A stretch of 6,945 bases of DNA from Myxococcales bacterium. GTDB lineage: Bacteria; Myxococcota_A; Polyangia; Nannocystales; Nannocystaceae. How positions within the stretch are numbered: the first letter of the stretch is position 1; the number at the start of each line of letters is the position of its first letter. This document shows positions 6,280 to 6,945 of this stretch, in pieces. The stretch covers positions 1-6,945 of the forward strand of contig JAGQIT010000766.1 in NCBI GenBank assembly GCA_020431135.1, given 5' to 3'. A program made the position numbers and the translations under genes. The notes under the pieces are model-generated. The model saw only the letters and a program-made list of their open reading frames with translations, was not told the origin of the DNA and did not search any database.

Positions 6280-6303
6280 GGCACGGCGGTTTGAGCTTGG
6301 GAG

Positions 6304-6441
6304 AAAAACTTCAGATTTGTGGGGCCGGCAGCCGGCGCGGATACGCCGACTCGCGTCTACCTTGTTTCGCCACCCGGTCGCAGTGTGACCGGGGGAGGAA
6401 TCGAACCTCCAGTCGCCGTTGATTTGTGCCCCTGTCAGCTT
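6304..6441 (-). ncRNA. First YrlA-like Y RNA (tRNA-mimic domain)
   Basis: Read 5' to 3' on the minus strand: base stem strand CGACT (6415-6411), T-arm GGAGG/CCTCC with loop TTCGATT (6410-6394), acceptor-like hairpin CCCGGTC/GACCGGG (6393-6373; 7 of 7 Watson-Crick pairs) sealed by loop ACACTGC, linker T-G, D-arm GCG/CGC with loop AAACAAGGTAGA (6370-6353), G6352, and base stem strand AGTCG (6351-6347). Three more pairs (ACG/CGT) follow after a G-G mismatch, and GGGGC (6432-6428) can pair with GCCCC (6325-6321) as an outer stem. The 3' side contains a small hairpin (6336-6324) and ends near a T5 run (6308-6304), a plausible transcript end. The layout matches the second element, which supports a common family, the bacterial YrlA Y RNAs. 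The ends given are estimates. Unlike the second copy, no linker separates the base stem from the T-arm. Confidence 0.82.
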
Positions 6442-6460
6442 GAGCTTGAGCCTGAGCTTG
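6437..6460. repeat. Four tandem hexamers (AGCTTG)
   Basis: On the plus strand AGCTTG is repeated four times (third copy AGCCTG). It lies between the partial gene and the first Y RNA and may overlap its 5' strand. The related minus-strand motif CCAAGCTC recurs at 6300-6293, just before the second Y RNA. Confidence 0.7.
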
Positions 6461-6480
6461 TCTCCCGAAGGAACTCACTC

Positions 6481-6945
6481 CTAGGTGCCGAGCAGGTAGT
6501 CGAGCACCTCCTTGCCGAGCTGCCTCTTCTCGGTCTCGGTGGCGTTCGCCTGCTCACGCGCGAACTTCACCGCGTTGGAAAGCTTGTCGATGCGCTCGAG
6601 GATCGCCTGCTTGCGCGTCGCCGGGATCCCGCCCGAGTACTTCACCGTGTTCCAGTAGCCGACGACGACGTCGTCGGTGATCAGCTGGGTCTGGGCCGGG
6701 TGGTGCTCGGTCGCGTCGTAGAGGACGATCGGCCGCTGGACCTTCTTCGTCCGGTGGGTCTGGGTCGGCGGCGTCTTGAAGAGCCCCGAGCTCTGGTCGA
6801 GGTCCCAGTCCTCGCCGGGATCGAGCTCGCTCATCTTGGTGATGAAGGTGTGGAGGTCGCTGAGCTGCTTCTCGAGGAAGAGCAGGTAGGTCGCCGGGAC
6901 GTCGGCGAGGAGCGTCTTGCCGTCGATGACGACGTCGGCCTTGGC
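6481..6945 (-). CDS. C-terminal part of a conserved protein resembling DUF7873; likely Ro60-locus partner
   Basis: The last 154 residues are visible; the gene runs off the right edge and the reading frame stays open to it, so the internal ATG at 6834 is unlikely to be the start. The fragment is soluble-looking and charged, without membrane segments. Recognisable stretches are ATYLLFLEKQLSDLHTFI (about 18-35), GEDWDLDQSSGLFKT (44-58), HRTKKVQRPIVLYDATEHHP (64-83), VGYWNTVKYSG (95-105), and a C-terminal helix with NAVKFAREQAN (124-134). From memory this matches a conserved bacterial family labelled DUF7873, whose biochemical function I do not know. The TAG stop is followed, on the same strand, by the two Y RNA-like elements. 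That suggests, by inference, a role in the Ro60/Y RNA system (structured-RNA handling or quality control). Confidence 0.7.
   Translation of the reverse strand, partial: AKADVVIDGKTLLADVPATYLLFLEKQLSDLHTFITKMSELDPGEDWDLDQSSGLFKTPPTQTHRTKKVQRPIVLYDATEHHPAQTQLITDDVVVGYWNTVKYSGGIPATRKQAILERIDKLSNAVKFAREQANATETEKRQLGKEVLDYLLGT

Noticed and set aside
6205..6300. Ordinary tRNA gene on the minus strand, suggested by the T-arm at 6226-6242
   Set aside because: No D-arm or matching acceptor strand lies 5' of this T-arm at tRNA distance. The matching acceptor strand, D-arm and anticodon-like stem lie 3' of it, and no CCA or anticodon loop is formed.
6353..6415. Circularly permuted tRNA gene or permuted tmRNA
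   Set aside because: The acceptor is closed by only 7 nt, leaving no room for CCA processing. The anticodon-like stem is the entry and exit helix, and no tmRNA tag coding sequence is seen. The closed-acceptor fold fits Y RNA tRNA mimics better.

Overview
The window looks like a myxobacterium, most probably of the Nannocystis/Plesiocystis/Enhygromyxa group. It is GC-rich. Three of its proteins look like lipoproteins. Two proteins carry the Ser/Thr/Gly/Asp linkers common in that group, and one secreted protease ends in a MYXO-CTERM-type sorting tag (Cys-x-Cys, short hydrophobic helix, Arg-Arg-Arg). The taxonomic call is inference from these traits.

Left part (1-3318): a plus-strand gene encodes a lipid-anchored type-3 copper (tyrosinase-family) enzyme. 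Facing it on the minus strand are an unrecognised lipoprotein and a striking Tyr/Gly tetrapeptide-repeat lipoprotein (36 Tyr in 297 residues). A tyrosine-oxidising enzyme next to a secreted tyrosine-rich protein suggests an enzyme and substrate for a DOPA or quinone cross-linked surface material. This is a hypothesis based on proximity and composition.

Middle (3319-6041): a roughly 430-bp gene-free stretch holds a 71/72-bp direct repeat and a tandem 21-bp palindromic repeat. It is followed on the minus strand by a metzincin-type secreted metalloprotease with an Ig-like domain and a MYXO-CTERM tag, and further upstream by a small HEAT-repeat protein.

Right part (6042-6945): the minus strand carries the 3' end of a gene resembling a bacterial conserved-hypothetical family (which I recall as DUF7873). 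Directly downstream lie two tandem RNA elements that each fold as a tRNA turned inside out: base stem, T-arm with a TTCGAWT/TTCGATT loop, a 7-bp acceptor stem sealed by a 7-nt loop, T8-G9 linker, D-arm with GG in the loop, G26, and back to the base stem. This is the architecture of bacterial YrlA-type Y RNAs, the tRNA-mimicking partners of Ro60 (Rsr). They are not ordinary tRNAs, because the T half precedes the D half in both. A 13-bp hairpin closes the unit. The natural prediction is a Ro60/Y RNA locus with the TROVE-domain gene just beyond the right edge. This is the most interesting part of the window.
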